Source of the DNA: Lachnospiraceae bacterium
GTDB lineage: Bacteria > Bacillota_A > Clostridia > Lachnospirales > Lachnospiraceae
Direction of reading: 5' to 3'
DNA length: 64,000 nt
Assembly (NCBI GenBank): GCA_017626435.1
Contig: JAGAIR010000005.1
Location: 17,985-81,984 of the forward strand
A program made the translations under genes and the position numbers. The notes under the pieces were generated by a model. That model was not told the origin of the DNA, made no database searches, and saw only the letters and a program-made list of their open reading frames with translations. This document shows positions 1 through 8,800 of this stretch, in pieces. How positions within the stretch are numbered: position 1 is the stretch's first letter; each line of letters starts with the position of its first letter.

Positions 1-570
1 GCATATACCAAATATCATGTTGAACTGGGTGAAATCTCCTCCTATCCACCTGGATACAAGGAGAATGCAGGTATCTTCTGCCACAACAACCCATGGGTTT
101 CCTGTGCAGAGACTGTAATCGGACGCGGAAACCGTGCGTTTGAAATTTACCGTAGAACCTGCCCTGCTTACATTGAGGATATCAGTGAGATCCACTGCAC
201 AGAGCCTTATGTATACTCCCAGATGATTGCTGGTAAAGATGCTCATTTCTTCGGTCAGGCAAAGAACAGCTGGCTGACTGGTACTGCTGCATGGACCTTT
301 GTCAATGTATCCCAGTATATTCTCGGTGTAGTACCTACCTTAAAGGGCTTGAGCATTGATCCTTGTGTCCCAACAGAAATGGGAACCGGTTTTACCATGA
401 CCAGAAAATACCGTGAAGGTGTATATCATATCACTGTACAAAACGAGAATAAGGTCGAGAAAGGCGTTACTAAGCTCATTGTGGATGGCAAGGAGCTGAC
501 AGGCACTACTGTCGTACCTTATGAGAAGGGCAAAACTGAGTACAATGTAACCGTTGTTATGGGTGAATGA
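1..570 (+). CDS. Cellobiose phosphorylase (GH94), C-terminal part
   Basis: The open frame runs in from the left edge and gives 189 residues ending at TGA. Near its start are [18 protein letters not shown], then [17 protein letters not shown] and WLTGTAAW, which match the C-terminal part of the GH94 catalytic (alpha/alpha)6 barrel and the closing beta domain. The enzyme phosphorolyses cellobiose (or a related beta-glucoside) in the cytoplasm to glucose 1-phosphate and glucose. Full-length members are about 800 residues, so roughly three quarters, including the catalytic aspartate, lies outside the window. The exact substrate (cellobiose, cellodextrin, laminaribiose) cannot be fixed from this fragment. 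It fits with the GH5 glucanase at 26973-28964, which would supply oligosaccharides. Confidence 0.85.
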   Translation, partial: AYTKYHVELGEISSYPPGYKENAGIFCHNNPWVSCAETVIGRGNRAFEIYRRTCPAYIEDISEIHCTEPYVYSQMIAGKDAHFFGQAKNSWLTGTAAWTFVNVSQYILGVVPTLKGLSIDPCVPTEMGTGFTMTRKYREGVYHITVQNENKVEKGVTKLIVDGKELTGTTVVPYEKGKTEYNVTVVMGE

Positions 571-610
571 AAAAATTACTGCATAAGATATAACAGAACA
601 AAATCTCATA

Positions 611-650
611 AAAAAGCTTCCGATATTCCATAATATCGGAAGCCTTTTTT
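611..650. terminator. Bidirectional rho-independent terminator
   Basis: A perfect 12-bp stem (GCTTCCGATATT / AATATCGGAAGC) with a 4-nt loop is flanked by an A tract on the left and a T tract on the right. It therefore works for the GH94 gene on the plus strand and for the convergent unknown gene on the minus strand. Confidence 0.9.
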
Positions 651-658
651 ATCCTATT

Positions 659-1357
659 TCAACCTGTGATATCCATAACTGGCATAGAATCCAGCAATTC
701 GTCTAATGGGACAGCCTCTTCATCTAACTTCACCAGACCGTCTGCTGTAATTTCTTTCTTCTCCTCTGGAATTTCAAACCACCGGTTTCTCTCATCCAAA
801 ACTTTTCCTTCCAGATAAGCCTTTTTCTTTTTTCCATGAAGACGTTCTGCCTTCGCCTCTCTCTTTGTCTCCGGAAGTCTGGCATATTCCATTGTCTTTT
901 TGAACTCCTCATAACTTACTCTGTAAGTATTAAGCAACGCCTCTTTGTCCGGATCTTCCTCAGCAACAGAACCAATCGCCTGGTTATAAACCTCTTCCAC
1001 TTCTTCTTTTGACTGACAATGCTTCCACTTCTGTTCCAGCTTCAGTCTTTTATATTCGATACGTCGTGCCATCCGGTAGGCAACGGGATCGTGTACTCTC
1101 AAATAATTCATCTCCTGTGCCGACAGCTTTTTACCGCTTTTCAGCTTTGCCATCAGTTTTTTCTGATAGACCGCATGCTCCTCCTCCGTCATATCTTCCC
1201 CCGGATCATAGATAGACTTCAACTCTTTTTTCCACAACTCTCTGGCTGACAGCTCCTGCACTTCCTCCTGTTCGTTCTGTGCATCCTCTCTCTTCCGGAC
1301 AACATTCCTGTCAGACGGTAAAGCCTCCCGGAACATCTGTTTATTCCATATCTTCAT
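659..1357 (-). CDS. Hypothetical highly charged protein
   Basis: I do not recognise a family. The 232-residue product starts MKIWNKQMFREALPSD and is dominated by lysine, glutamate and arginine. Long predicted helical stretches (ELWKKELKSIYDPGEDMT, YKRLKLEQKWKHCQSKEE) suggest a soluble coiled-coil-like protein. There is no signal peptide or membrane segment. I chose the start at 1357 because GGGGGA lies about six bases upstream; an in-frame ATG seven codons earlier (1378) has no such site. The gene stands alone between the terminator at 611-650 and folA. Because it is translated as a clean frame with a good ribosome binding site, I consider it real, but no function can be proposed. Confidence 0.7.
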   Translation of the reverse strand: MKIWNKQMFREALPSDRNVVRKREDAQNEQEEVQELSARELWKKELKSIYDPGEDMTEEEHAVYQKKLMAKLKSGKKLSAQEMNYLRVHDPVAYRMARRIEYKRLKLEQKWKHCQSKEEVEEVYNQAIGSVAEEDPDKEALLNTYRVSYEEFKKTMEYARLPETKREAKAERLHGKKKKAYLEGKVLDERNRWFEIPEEKKEITADGLVKLDEEAVPLDELLDSMPVMDITG

Positions 1358-1487
1358 AAAATCCCCCATTTCTATCAAATCACCAAATAATATTCCAGAG
1401 ATCTATTCCTACCTAATATGTCGGTGATTCCATAAAAATATTGAGACCTATTTCTTATATTTTCAAAATTTTCCAAACTAAGGTTAC

Positions 1488-1985
1488 TTATTTTCTCTTT
1501 TGATACTGGGTAAAATAGTATTCCAGATCATAATAAGTCTGTTCCTCAGAATCATGTGTCATGACCCACTCCGGGTCTTTGTCCAGATTGGGAAAAAAGG
1601 TGTCTGCCTCATAGGTGTAATCAATTTTAGTGATGAATGCCCTGTTGCAGTAAGGCAAAAACTGTCGGTATATCGTCTCTCCGCCGATAATATAAATCTC
1701 TTTATCTGAATGCTTCTCTAATTCCTGCAGTGCTTCTTTCATACTGTGTACCACTATGGCATCCGAATAGTGATAGTCCAGCTTATGTGTCAGTACAATA
1801 TTGGTCCTTCCTTTTAACGTTGTGCCTCCCGGAAGACTTTCCATCGTTTTTCTGCCCCCCAGCACAATACCTCCCATCGTAATTTCCTGAAATAGCTTTT
1901 TGTCCTGGGGAATACTGACCAAAAGCTGTCCTTTATTGCCAATCCCCCAGTTTCTATCTACTGCTGCAATGAGATTCATACTCAT
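1488..1985 (-). CDS. folA: Dihydrofolate reductase
   Basis: Reduces dihydrofolate to tetrahydrofolate with NADPH in the cytoplasm, feeding thymidylate, purine and methionine synthesis. The 165-residue length is normal. Visible features are the N-terminal strand MNLIAAVDRNWGIG, the catalytic acid in SIPQDKKLF (Asp28), the NADPH-binding GGRKTMESLPGG and the IIGGETIYRQF segment. The Trp of the LPW motif in the E. coli enzyme is replaced by LLV, as I recall for clostridial DHFRs. Two ATGs occur at the start (codons 1 and 3); the first has AGAAAGG six bases upstream. The gene lies 39 bp after hflX in the same orientation, so it is probably the last gene of the TPR-hflX-folA operon. Confidence 0.93.
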   Translation of the reverse strand: MSMNLIAAVDRNWGIGNKGQLLVSIPQDKKLFQEITMGGIVLGGRKTMESLPGGTTLKGRTNIVLTHKLDYHYSDAIVVHSMKEALQELEKHSDKEIYIIGGETIYRQFLPYCNRAFITKIDYTYEADTFFPNLDKDPEWVMTHDSEEQTYYDLEYYFTQYQKRK

Positions 1986-2024
1986 ACCATACCTTTCTTA
2001 TTGTCCTTTTCCGTCAGAACCAGA

Positions 2025-3335
2025 TTATTCCCAAGGCTCCTTTTTCTTCTCCTTCGGTACAAACAGATATTCATATTCTCCCGGGATATATGCTTTTATA
2101 TAAATTCCTTCATTCCGGTAATCTTCCTCCAAGACCTGTCCATATTTTCGTACTGTATTGACCTGCGCTGCCTGATCGTATGGAAATACCTTTTCCAATA
2201 AAATCTGATTCTCCTTCAGTACCTCAGAAAGCATCTGAAGCATTTCCTCAACGCCTTCTCCTGTTTTCGCTGATATACGCACGGTCCGGTCCGCTTTTAA
2301 ATCCTTCAGCACCTGCCCTTCTTCCAGACGGTCTATTTTGTTAAAAGCAGTGACAACCTTCTTATCACCTATCTCCAATTTGCGAAGGGTTTCATACACA
2401 GTGTACATCTGGGCATCCATATCCGGATTTGAACAATCCACCACATGAAGTATGACATCTGCATATTTTGCCTCCTCCAAGGTACTGCGGAATGCCTGGA
2501 TCAAGTGATGAGGCAGCTTACGGATAAACCCGACCGTATCCGTAAACAACATTTCTTCCCTACAGTCAAAGGCTGACTCCTCTTTTGAAAAATTCTCCTT
2601 TGATAATTTTCTCGTAGTCGGATCCAGTGTAGCAAACAGCTTATTCTCAGAGAGAACCCCTGCACCTGTCAGATAATTTAACAAAGTGGATTTCCCTGCA
2701 TTGGTATATCCTACGATTGCTACTACCGGAACTGAATTTTCCTGACGCTTTTTCCGGGTCAGTTCTCGCGTCCTCTGAACCTGGAGCAGATCCTTTTTTA
2801 ACATCGAGATTCTGTCTTTAATCAAACGCCTGTCCATTTCCAGCTTTTGCTCTCCAGGACCTCTTGTACCAATTCCGCCACCCAGTCTGGACAACTCGCT
2901 TCTTCCACCAACCAGGTGGGAAGAACGGTAGCGAAGCTGTGCCAGTTCTACCTGAAGTTTTCCTTCATTGGTAGAAGCATGTTTTGCAAAAATATCTAAA
3001 ATCATTACCGTCCGGTCAATCACTTTAACATCTAATGCCTCAGATAGATTGCGAAGCTGAGCCGGACTCAGTTCGTCATCACAGACAACGGAATCTGCCT
3101 CATATTTCTGGACCAGCTCTCTGACCTCTTCTATTTTTCCTTTTCCAATGTAGGTTCCCGGATGCATCCGTTCCCGGTTCTGGATCACCATCGCCACCGT
3201 TCTTGCTCCGGCAGTCTGTCCCAGTTCTTCCAACTCCTCCAGAGATTGTCCGGTATCATCGCCATCTGCGGTAGCAACTCCTACCAAAATTATTTTTTCC
3301 TGTTCCTCAGAAGTTTCATAAATCATTTCGCTCAC
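2025..3335 (-). CDS. hflX: GTPase HflX
   Basis: Ribosome-associated GTPase that binds the 50S subunit and rescues or splits stalled ribosomes under stress. The 436 residues show the N-terminal HflX domain ending in the signature GTRGPGEQKLEMDRR (about 157-170). This is followed by a helical linker and a TRAFAC G domain: P-loop GYTNAGKS (209-216), switch II DTVGF, and NKID (332-335). The start is a GTG with AGGAG upstream. Its GTGA overlaps the TGA of the preceding TPR lipoprotein gene by four bases, which implies translational coupling. folA follows 39 bp downstream. Confidence 0.93.
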   Translation of the reverse strand: MSEMIYETSEEQEKIILVGVATADGDDTGQSLEELEELGQTAGARTVAMVIQNRERMHPGTYIGKGKIEEVRELVQKYEADSVVCDDELSPAQLRNLSEALDVKVIDRTVMILDIFAKHASTNEGKLQVELAQLRYRSSHLVGGRSELSRLGGGIGTRGPGEQKLEMDRRLIKDRISMLKKDLLQVQRTRELTRKKRQENSVPVVAIVGYTNAGKSTLLNYLTGAGVLSENKLFATLDPTTRKLSKENFSKEESAFDCREEMLFTDTVGFIRKLPHHLIQAFRSTLEEAKYADVILHVVDCSNPDMDAQMYTVYETLRKLEIGDKKVVTAFNKIDRLEEGQVLKDLKADRTVRISAKTGEGVEEMLQMLSEVLKENQILLEKVFPYDQAAQVNTVRKYGQVLEEDYRNEGIYIKAYIPGEYEYLFVPKEKKKEPWE

Positions 3336-4531
3336 TGCAAATTCTCCTGTTTTCTTTTTTTCTGTTTTGTTCTGGTTTTGATAAATTCCAGCTCTTTTTT
3401 CATTTTTTCATCCTGAGGATAAACACTCAGATACTCTTTTGCTGACTTTTTCGCCTTTTGAAAAAATCTTTCCCTTTCATATACCAAAATCTGGTTCTGC
3501 CACAAAAGGGCGCGGTCTGCACTGTCACTGATCTGCAACCCTGCATCCAGATATTCCGATGCTTTTGCATAGTCTCCCTTTTCAATGGAACACCCTGCCA
3601 GCTGATTGTATGCCAATGCACGGAATTGTCCCTTAGACTTCAGATAGGCTTTAAAATAACTTTCAGCTCCGTCATAATCCTTCTTTGACATCGCATTCAT
3701 TCCCAGATAATATTCAGACTCGGCATATCCATTCTCCAAAGATTTTTGAAAATACTCTGTTGCCTTTTCTTCATCACCCTGATACTGATAAGCTCTTCCG
3801 ATCTGACATAACACAAACGGATCTTTACTCTTTGTCTGTGTAATCTCCTTCAGAATCTGTTCGGAGGTATCCTCCTCACCCTGACTCTGACACAGCTCAT
3901 ACAGTCGGAAATAGGCCTCGTATTTTTCCTGTCCGGATGCTTTTATCACTAACTGATAATCTTTTTTTGCCTCTTCCCACTCTTTTAGTTTCTCTTCCAG
4001 AGATGCTTTCTTTAAATAGGCTGACCAGTTTTCCTTATCTTTCTTAATTGCCTGTTGATACATCTCCTTTGCCTTTTCTTGCTCCCCAAGCACTTCATAA
4101 ACTGCTCCCTGGCTGCATAAAATGTCCGCATCCATTGATCCCGGTTCTTTGAATTCCAGTGCTTTCTTACAATACTCCTGGCTTTTGTCATACTGGTTCA
4201 GATTAAAATATGCCAGAGCTTCACCATAAAACAACTGTTTATTGTTCGCATTGGCAATACGGTTATCTGTGTCCTGATATGCCAGTTCAAACTGTTCAAT
4301 TGCCTGTTGATACTCTCCCATACCATTTAGGATCATGCCATATCCAATATAATATTCTGCCTTTTCTTTATTCTCTTTAATCGCAGCTTCCAAATATTGT
4401 GCCGCCTCTGTATAGTTTCCTTCCTGTGCCAGACGGATTCCTTTTTCATAGGACTTTTTCCCATCACCACATCCCGATAACACAAAACTACTGCACAATG
4501 CCAGTAAAAAAATTCCCATATATTTTCTCAC
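3332..4531 (-). CDS. Tetratricopeptide-repeat lipoprotein
   Basis: Predicted membrane-anchored lipoprotein of 399 residues. The N-terminus MRKYMGIFLLALCSSFVLSGCGDG has a short basic region, a hydrophobic stretch and a lipobox LSGC with Cys21 as the lipidation site. The rest is a series of TPR helix pairs (for example AAQYLEAAIKENKEKAEYYI, AIEQFELAYQDTD, YFQKSLENGYAESEYYLGM), about nine to ten units. It is probably a protein-binding scaffold on the outer face of the membrane; the partner is unknown. Translation likely starts at GTG, with AGGGG eight bases upstream. It is first in an operon with hflX (4-bp overlap) and folA, driven by the extended -10 promoter at 4621-4649. Confidence 0.85.
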   Translation of the reverse strand: MRKYMGIFLLALCSSFVLSGCGDGKKSYEKGIRLAQEGNYTEAAQYLEAAIKENKEKAEYYIGYGMILNGMGEYQQAIEQFELAYQDTDNRIANANNKQLFYGEALAYFNLNQYDKSQEYCKKALEFKEPGSMDADILCSQGAVYEVLGEQEKAKEMYQQAIKKDKENWSAYLKKASLEEKLKEWEEAKKDYQLVIKASGQEKYEAYFRLYELCQSQGEEDTSEQILKEITQTKSKDPFVLCQIGRAYQYQGDEEKATEYFQKSLENGYAESEYYLGMNAMSKKDYDGAESYFKAYLKSKGQFRALAYNQLAGCSIEKGDYAKASEYLDAGLQISDSADRALLWQNQILVYERERFFQKAKKSAKEYLSVYPQDEKMKKELEFIKTRTKQKKRKQENLQ

Positions 4532-4620
4532 AGTTCGTTCCCCTTTTATTGCCAGTATGTCATCTTGCTGATCATCTGACTATATCATGCATGATGCTAT
4601 ATGTTAAACTTCCCGTAGAA

Positions 4621-4649
4621 ATTATACCACATCTCATAGAAAAAAAGAA
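4621..4649 (-). promoter_or_regulatory. Promoter of the TPR-hflX-folA operon
   Basis: On the minus strand an extended -10 TGGTATAAT ends at 4621, with a weak -35 (TTCTTT) 17 bp upstream. It overlaps the terminator of the regulator gene upstream. Confidence 0.6.
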
Positions 4650-4692
4650 ACGGAAATCTCTTCTTTCATCAACGGGAAAGGAAAGATTTCCG
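4641..4692 (-). terminator. Rho-independent terminator of the BlaI-type gene
   Basis: A long stem with arms at about 4651-4667 and 4676-4692 (CGGAAATCT pairs with AGATTTCCG, continuing inward with one mismatch and one wobble) is followed on the minus strand by a T-rich tract. Confidence 0.8.
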
Positions 4693-4738
4693 TAAATTTC
4701 ATTATGATAAATCGTGTTTCAATATCCGTTTATTAAAA

Positions 4739-5119
4739 TCAGCCAATCATCTCATTAACCTTGTCACGTAAAATCTGGCGTTCCTGAGCAGTAAATGTCT
4801 TCTTGTCTAAAAGCTCTTTACAATAAAGCTCCATATCGTTGTCATCCCAGAATTCCATATCATCCTTCAGCATCTGGGTACGATATTCATGCTTGTCAAT
4901 CAAAATACGGTAATAAAAATATCTTCCATCACGATATTGCTCCAAAAATCCCTTACGAACCAGTTTACCAAGGAATGTTGATACAGTCTGTGGCTTCCAA
5001 TCCTTTTTGTAATTATCATTTGCAAGACCCATAATATGTGCCAGTCTGGCTCCATCCCCAAGGTCCCATACACATTTCATCGTAATTTTTTCACTTTCTG
5101 TCAATGCTTTTGCTCTCAT
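4739..5119 (-). CDS. BlaI/MecI/CopY-family transcriptional repressor
   Basis: Small winged-helix DNA-binding protein of 126 residues. Residues 1-80 hold the winged helix, with the family pattern WKPQTVSTFLGKLVRKGFL followed by the wing YRDGRYFYYR. The C-terminal helices are the dimerisation part that in BlaI and MecI is cleaved by a membrane protease. No BlaR/MecR partner or beta-lactamase gene lies next to it, so the target and signal are unknown. I chose the start at 5119 because AGAGG lies eight bases upstream; an in-frame ATG nine codons earlier overlaps that site. It has its own promoter (5177-5205) and terminator (4641-4692), so it is monocistronic. Confidence 0.85.
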   Translation of the reverse strand: MRAKALTESEKITMKCVWDLGDGARLAHIMGLANDNYKKDWKPQTVSTFLGKLVRKGFLEQYRDGRYFYYRILIDKHEYRTQMLKDDMEFWDDNDMELYCKELLDKKTFTAQERQILRDKVNEMIG

Positions 5120-5176
5120 TGCCCTACCTCTTCTTTCTTTCATCATGTTTGGTTTGGAACCCTATTACAGTTTAAT

Positions 5177-5205
5177 ATACTAACAAATTCAAGAATACAA
5201 ATCAA
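5177..5205 (-). promoter_or_regulatory. Promoter of the BlaI-type gene
   Basis: TTGATT and TAGTAT on the minus strand are separated by 17 bp, about 60 bp upstream of the start codon. Confidence 0.6.
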
Positions 5206-5271
5206 GTAGTTTTCCCTATTTTTTTGTTAAGAAACTTTGACCTAATTATGAACATTCTTTGACTAATCGAT

Positions 5272-5706
5272 TTAAATCGAATAATTGTCCGATTGCTGTT
5301 CGCTCCATTCCACCAAATCAGCTAATGTAATATGATCCACTACTCCTTTAATCGCCTCATTCAGCTCTTTCCATACCCTTAACGTCACACAGGTATCCTG
5401 ACGCACACAGTCATTTTCCTCATACTCCAGACAACTCACCGGAGCAAGGCTGCCCTCCGTCAGCCGGAGAATCATTCCCACTGTATAATCTGACGGACTT
5501 TTTGTCAAAAGATATCCCCCCTGGGGTCCTCTTATACTTTTGACAAATCCTGCTTTATTCAGAACAGAAATGATCTGCTCCAGATATTTATCCGATATAT
5601 TCTGTCTCGCTGCTATATCCTTAATTCTAACCGGTGTTCCTGTATCATGTAATGCAATATCCAGCATCAACCGAAGAGCATATCTTCCTTTTGTTGATAT
5701 CTTCAT
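5272..5706 (-). CDS. Rrf2-family transcriptional regulator (probable Fe-S sensor)
   Basis: A 144-residue winged-helix regulator beginning MKISTKGRYALRLMLDIAL, the hallmark of the Rrf2 family (IscR, CymR, NsrR, RirA). The recognition helix region DKYLEQIISVLNKAGFVKS and wing GPQGGYLL are clear. Cysteines at 92, 100 and 106 sit where IscR-type proteins bind a [2Fe-2S] cluster, although the first spacing is seven residues rather than the five of E. coli IscR. I infer a redox or iron-sulfur sensor. No isc/suf genes are adjacent. An inverted repeat overlapping its -35 region (5771-5795) suggests self-regulation. Confidence 0.88.
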   Translation of the reverse strand: MKISTKGRYALRLMLDIALHDTGTPVRIKDIAARQNISDKYLEQIISVLNKAGFVKSIRGPQGGYLLTKSPSDYTVGMILRLTEGSLAPVSCLEYEENDCVRQDTCVTLRVWKELNEAIKGVVDHITLADLVEWSEQQSDNYSI

Positions 5707-5747
5707 CTTTCTCTTCCTCTAACCTTTCCATGTTTTTATTTGACTTC

Positions 5748-5776
5748 ATTATAAACTATTTGCTGCTATATTTCCA
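5748..5776 (-). promoter_or_regulatory. Promoter of the Rrf2-type gene
   Basis: TATAAT (5748-5753 on the complement) lies 17 bp from TGGAAA (5771-5776). The weak -35 falls inside the palindrome at 5771-5795. Confidence 0.6.
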
Positions 5777-5795
5777 TAGTATTTTAGTATGGAAA
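5771..5795. promoter_or_regulatory. Operator-like inverted repeat over the Rrf2 -35 box
   Basis: Perfect 8-bp arms TTTCCATA and TATGGAAA separated by 9 bp. Its position over the -35 element fits autorepression by the encoded Rrf2 protein; that link is inference. Confidence 0.55.
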
Positions 5796-5800
5796 CTGTA

Positions 5801-5843
5801 AAAAAGAAGACCGCATACATCTCTGTATACAGTCTCCTTTTTG
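5801..5843 (-). terminator. Terminator of the Ig-repeat surface protein gene
   Basis: A 12-bp stem with two mismatches (AGACTGTATACA against its partner) is followed on the minus strand by a T-rich tract, just past the stop codon at 5861. Confidence 0.75.
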
Positions 5844-5860
5844 CTAAAGCTTGATAGAAT

Positions 5861-8800
5861 TTATTTTACTTTTACCTTAATGGTTGCCTTCTTCTTATTG
5901 TACGTAGAAATCTGTACCTTATATGTTTTCTTCTTTGCCTTCTTGCCAACCGAAATACTTACTTTTCCGTTATATACAGAAGCAGAGATCTTAGCTTTTT
6001 TCAAAGTCTTTGCATTTGCCACAGACATTCTGTAAGATGCAGATTTGGAAGGCTTCAGGGAGTACTTCACTGTTGCAGATTTTCCTCTCTTGACAACTAC
6101 TTTCTTCTTAGCGACCTTTACTTTCTTAGGTGCCTTCTTAACGGTAACAGTAATCGTCTTAACCTTCTTTTTATTAACCTTAATAGTTATTTTAGCCTTA
6201 CCAGGCTTCTTCGCAGTGATCACACCCTTCTTGGATACAACTGCTACTTTCTTCTTAGAAGTCTTATACTTTGCTTTCTTAGCCTGCGCCTTGGTAAGAA
6301 CACCGTTAATCTTATGTTTTTCCTTCACACCAAGTGTCAGCTTGGATGGAGTGCTATTATCCTTGACGGTTTTAATCTTGGAAACACCGAATCCATAGCT
6401 CTTGGCAGATGGATTTGTAGATACGATAACTACAGCAAACTTCTTGCCTGCCAAAGTAACAGTCTTCTTCTTTAACTGGCTGCCAGTATATTTTGTTGCC
6501 TTTCCATTGCCATCAATAACATACATATAATCTTCTTTATTGACAGATGTCTTTTTATCAAAGGTAACCTTTATCTTGCCAACATTTCCATTTGCCTGAT
6601 AACCATATGCAGAAACCGTGTCCTTGATTACATACTCAGTTTCTTCAGAGTTAGTAACCTTTCCACTTCTAACTGTTGTAGATTCATCCGGTTCTGCAAT
6701 ATTAGTACCGCCCGGAACTATCTCTTTACCACTTGGCTCATCCTGAATCGTTGTGGAAGAATCAACCGTATAATTATATGGATATTTCACAGCTGCCTTA
6801 TAATTATGTGCAGACTGTGGTGCTTTACTGCCCATGGAAGGCTGAACAACCATAACATTCACATAAGAGGATCTGGTAGCTGTTTTGCCGTTGATCACAG
6901 TCTTCGCTACTACTCTATAGGTAATAATACGGTAAGGGTCTGAATTGCTGTCCTGAGGAGTAATCCTGCCTGGAGCCTTTACACTGACCTTTGCAGAAGC
7001 TGCATTTTTCCCCTTTGTATTCTTTGCCTTGATCTCATCGCCAGTAACACCATCCTCTGCATACCACTGATAGGTTACCTTTGCATCTTTTGGTGCTACT
7101 ACTTTGCTGTTTAATGTAACCGTTCCTCCAACCATTGTTGCCTCAGTGGATGCAGTTACATTACTGATAGCAAATACCGCCTTCTTTGTCAGTGTATAAT
7201 TTACAGACTGAGACTCACCATCTGTCTTAATATCCAGTCTGTATGAACCATAATTTTCTTTTGCTACGGATGCAATCTCATATTTCGCTTTAGTAGCACC
7301 ACTGATAGCTACCCACTTCTCGCCATCCCAGGACTCACGGTTCTTGTCATAGAAATACCACTGGAAGGTTGCCGGATATTTCTTCTTGCTGGAAACCGTA
7401 GCGCTCATAGATACCTTATCTCCCACATTAGCCGTATAAACTGTCTTACTGGTTTTCACCACTAAGTTGGTGTTGAAGTATACATAAAATGTCACATAGG
7501 TAGATTCCTCTGTTCCCGGCACTCTGATACGACAAGTATAGTAACCTACAGTATCTTTATTTACTGCAGCAATATTATAACTGCTTCCTGTTGCTCCTGC
7601 AATCATATCACTCACATAGAGCGCTTTTGCATCCTCACGGTCTTTGCAGAAATACCATTCATAGTTTGCAGGATAAGCCGGATCCTCTACTACATTCAGA
7701 GCAAGCTTCAGCGCTTTTCCAACGGTTCCCTGCTTGCTAACAACGGAACCGGTATCACCTGCATCACCACCTGCCCAGGTATAGGTCATTGCAGATTTTT
7801 GAGAAACCGTAAACGGAATCTTTCCTGTACGCTCTACTCCATCACTGACTACACAGTAATAACTTCCAAAATCACATTTGCGGACAGATGCAATCGTATA
7901 GGTAGAAGCTGTAGCTCCAACGATCGCATAATTTCCCTGGTACCACTGATACGTTATTGTTCTTCCTTCTTTGGATGTAGCCGTTATGCCAAGTGTTACT
8001 GATGAACCAAGAACAACTTTCTGAACCGAATCGGTAGCATATGCAAGTTCCAGATAACTCTTTGTATCCTTTTTTACTATAAACTTCTTGGATCCTACTC
8101 TGACACCATTATACAATGCATTACAGGTATATGTACCATACTGTCCTGCCTCCAGTGCTGCAATATCCAATGTTGCACTGGTATATCCCTCTAACAGAAT
8201 AGTTCCATCATCCAGAACGGAGTCTGAAATTCCGGAATAATCCACAACCTGTTCTGGCGTAAACGCCCAGACATAACTTAATCCTTCCGCCGGCGTAGCA
8301 GCAACTCCCATAGATACCGGCTGGCCAACCTCGCGGACCAGTACACTGTCTGTTGTGTAGTTCAGTTCAACATTGCTCTGCAGATACAGATAGAAATTCA
8401 ATGTTCTTGTTGCACCAGTCTGCTTATTTGTTACGATACATCTGTAACGGCCAAAATCAGCCAGGGAAACATTGGAAACATTTAATGTATCTGTATTGTT
8501 TCCCGGGATTGTCTCTCCAGTCCAGGTACCGACATAGATATCTGTATAGAAATCCTGCTCCGAAGCAAAAGACCACTGATAATCAAAAGCAGCTGCCGCA
8601 TCATCAGAGTGAGCCCGTACTTTAAAGCTGGCACTGGAACCTTCTTTTACATACTGGGTATAATTTGTCATACGCTCCACATAAAAATTATCATTTCTCG
8701 CTATAATAAATTTAACTGTGGATTTACTGATCCCATTGGTTGCAGTACAGGTATAAGTACCAAAATCACTATCCTTTGTCATCGTAAAGGAGTATTTTGC

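Noticed and set aside
5267..5280. 14-bp palindrome TCGATTTAAATCGA at the end of the Rrf2 gene as a terminator
   Set aside because: It overlaps the stop codon, is AT-rich with no loop and no following T run.
5880..6320. Tandem DNA repeat or CRISPR-like array suggested by recurring AAG/CTT-rich units
   Set aside because: The repetition comes from lysine codons of the C-terminal domain of the surface protein; unit length and spacing are irregular.
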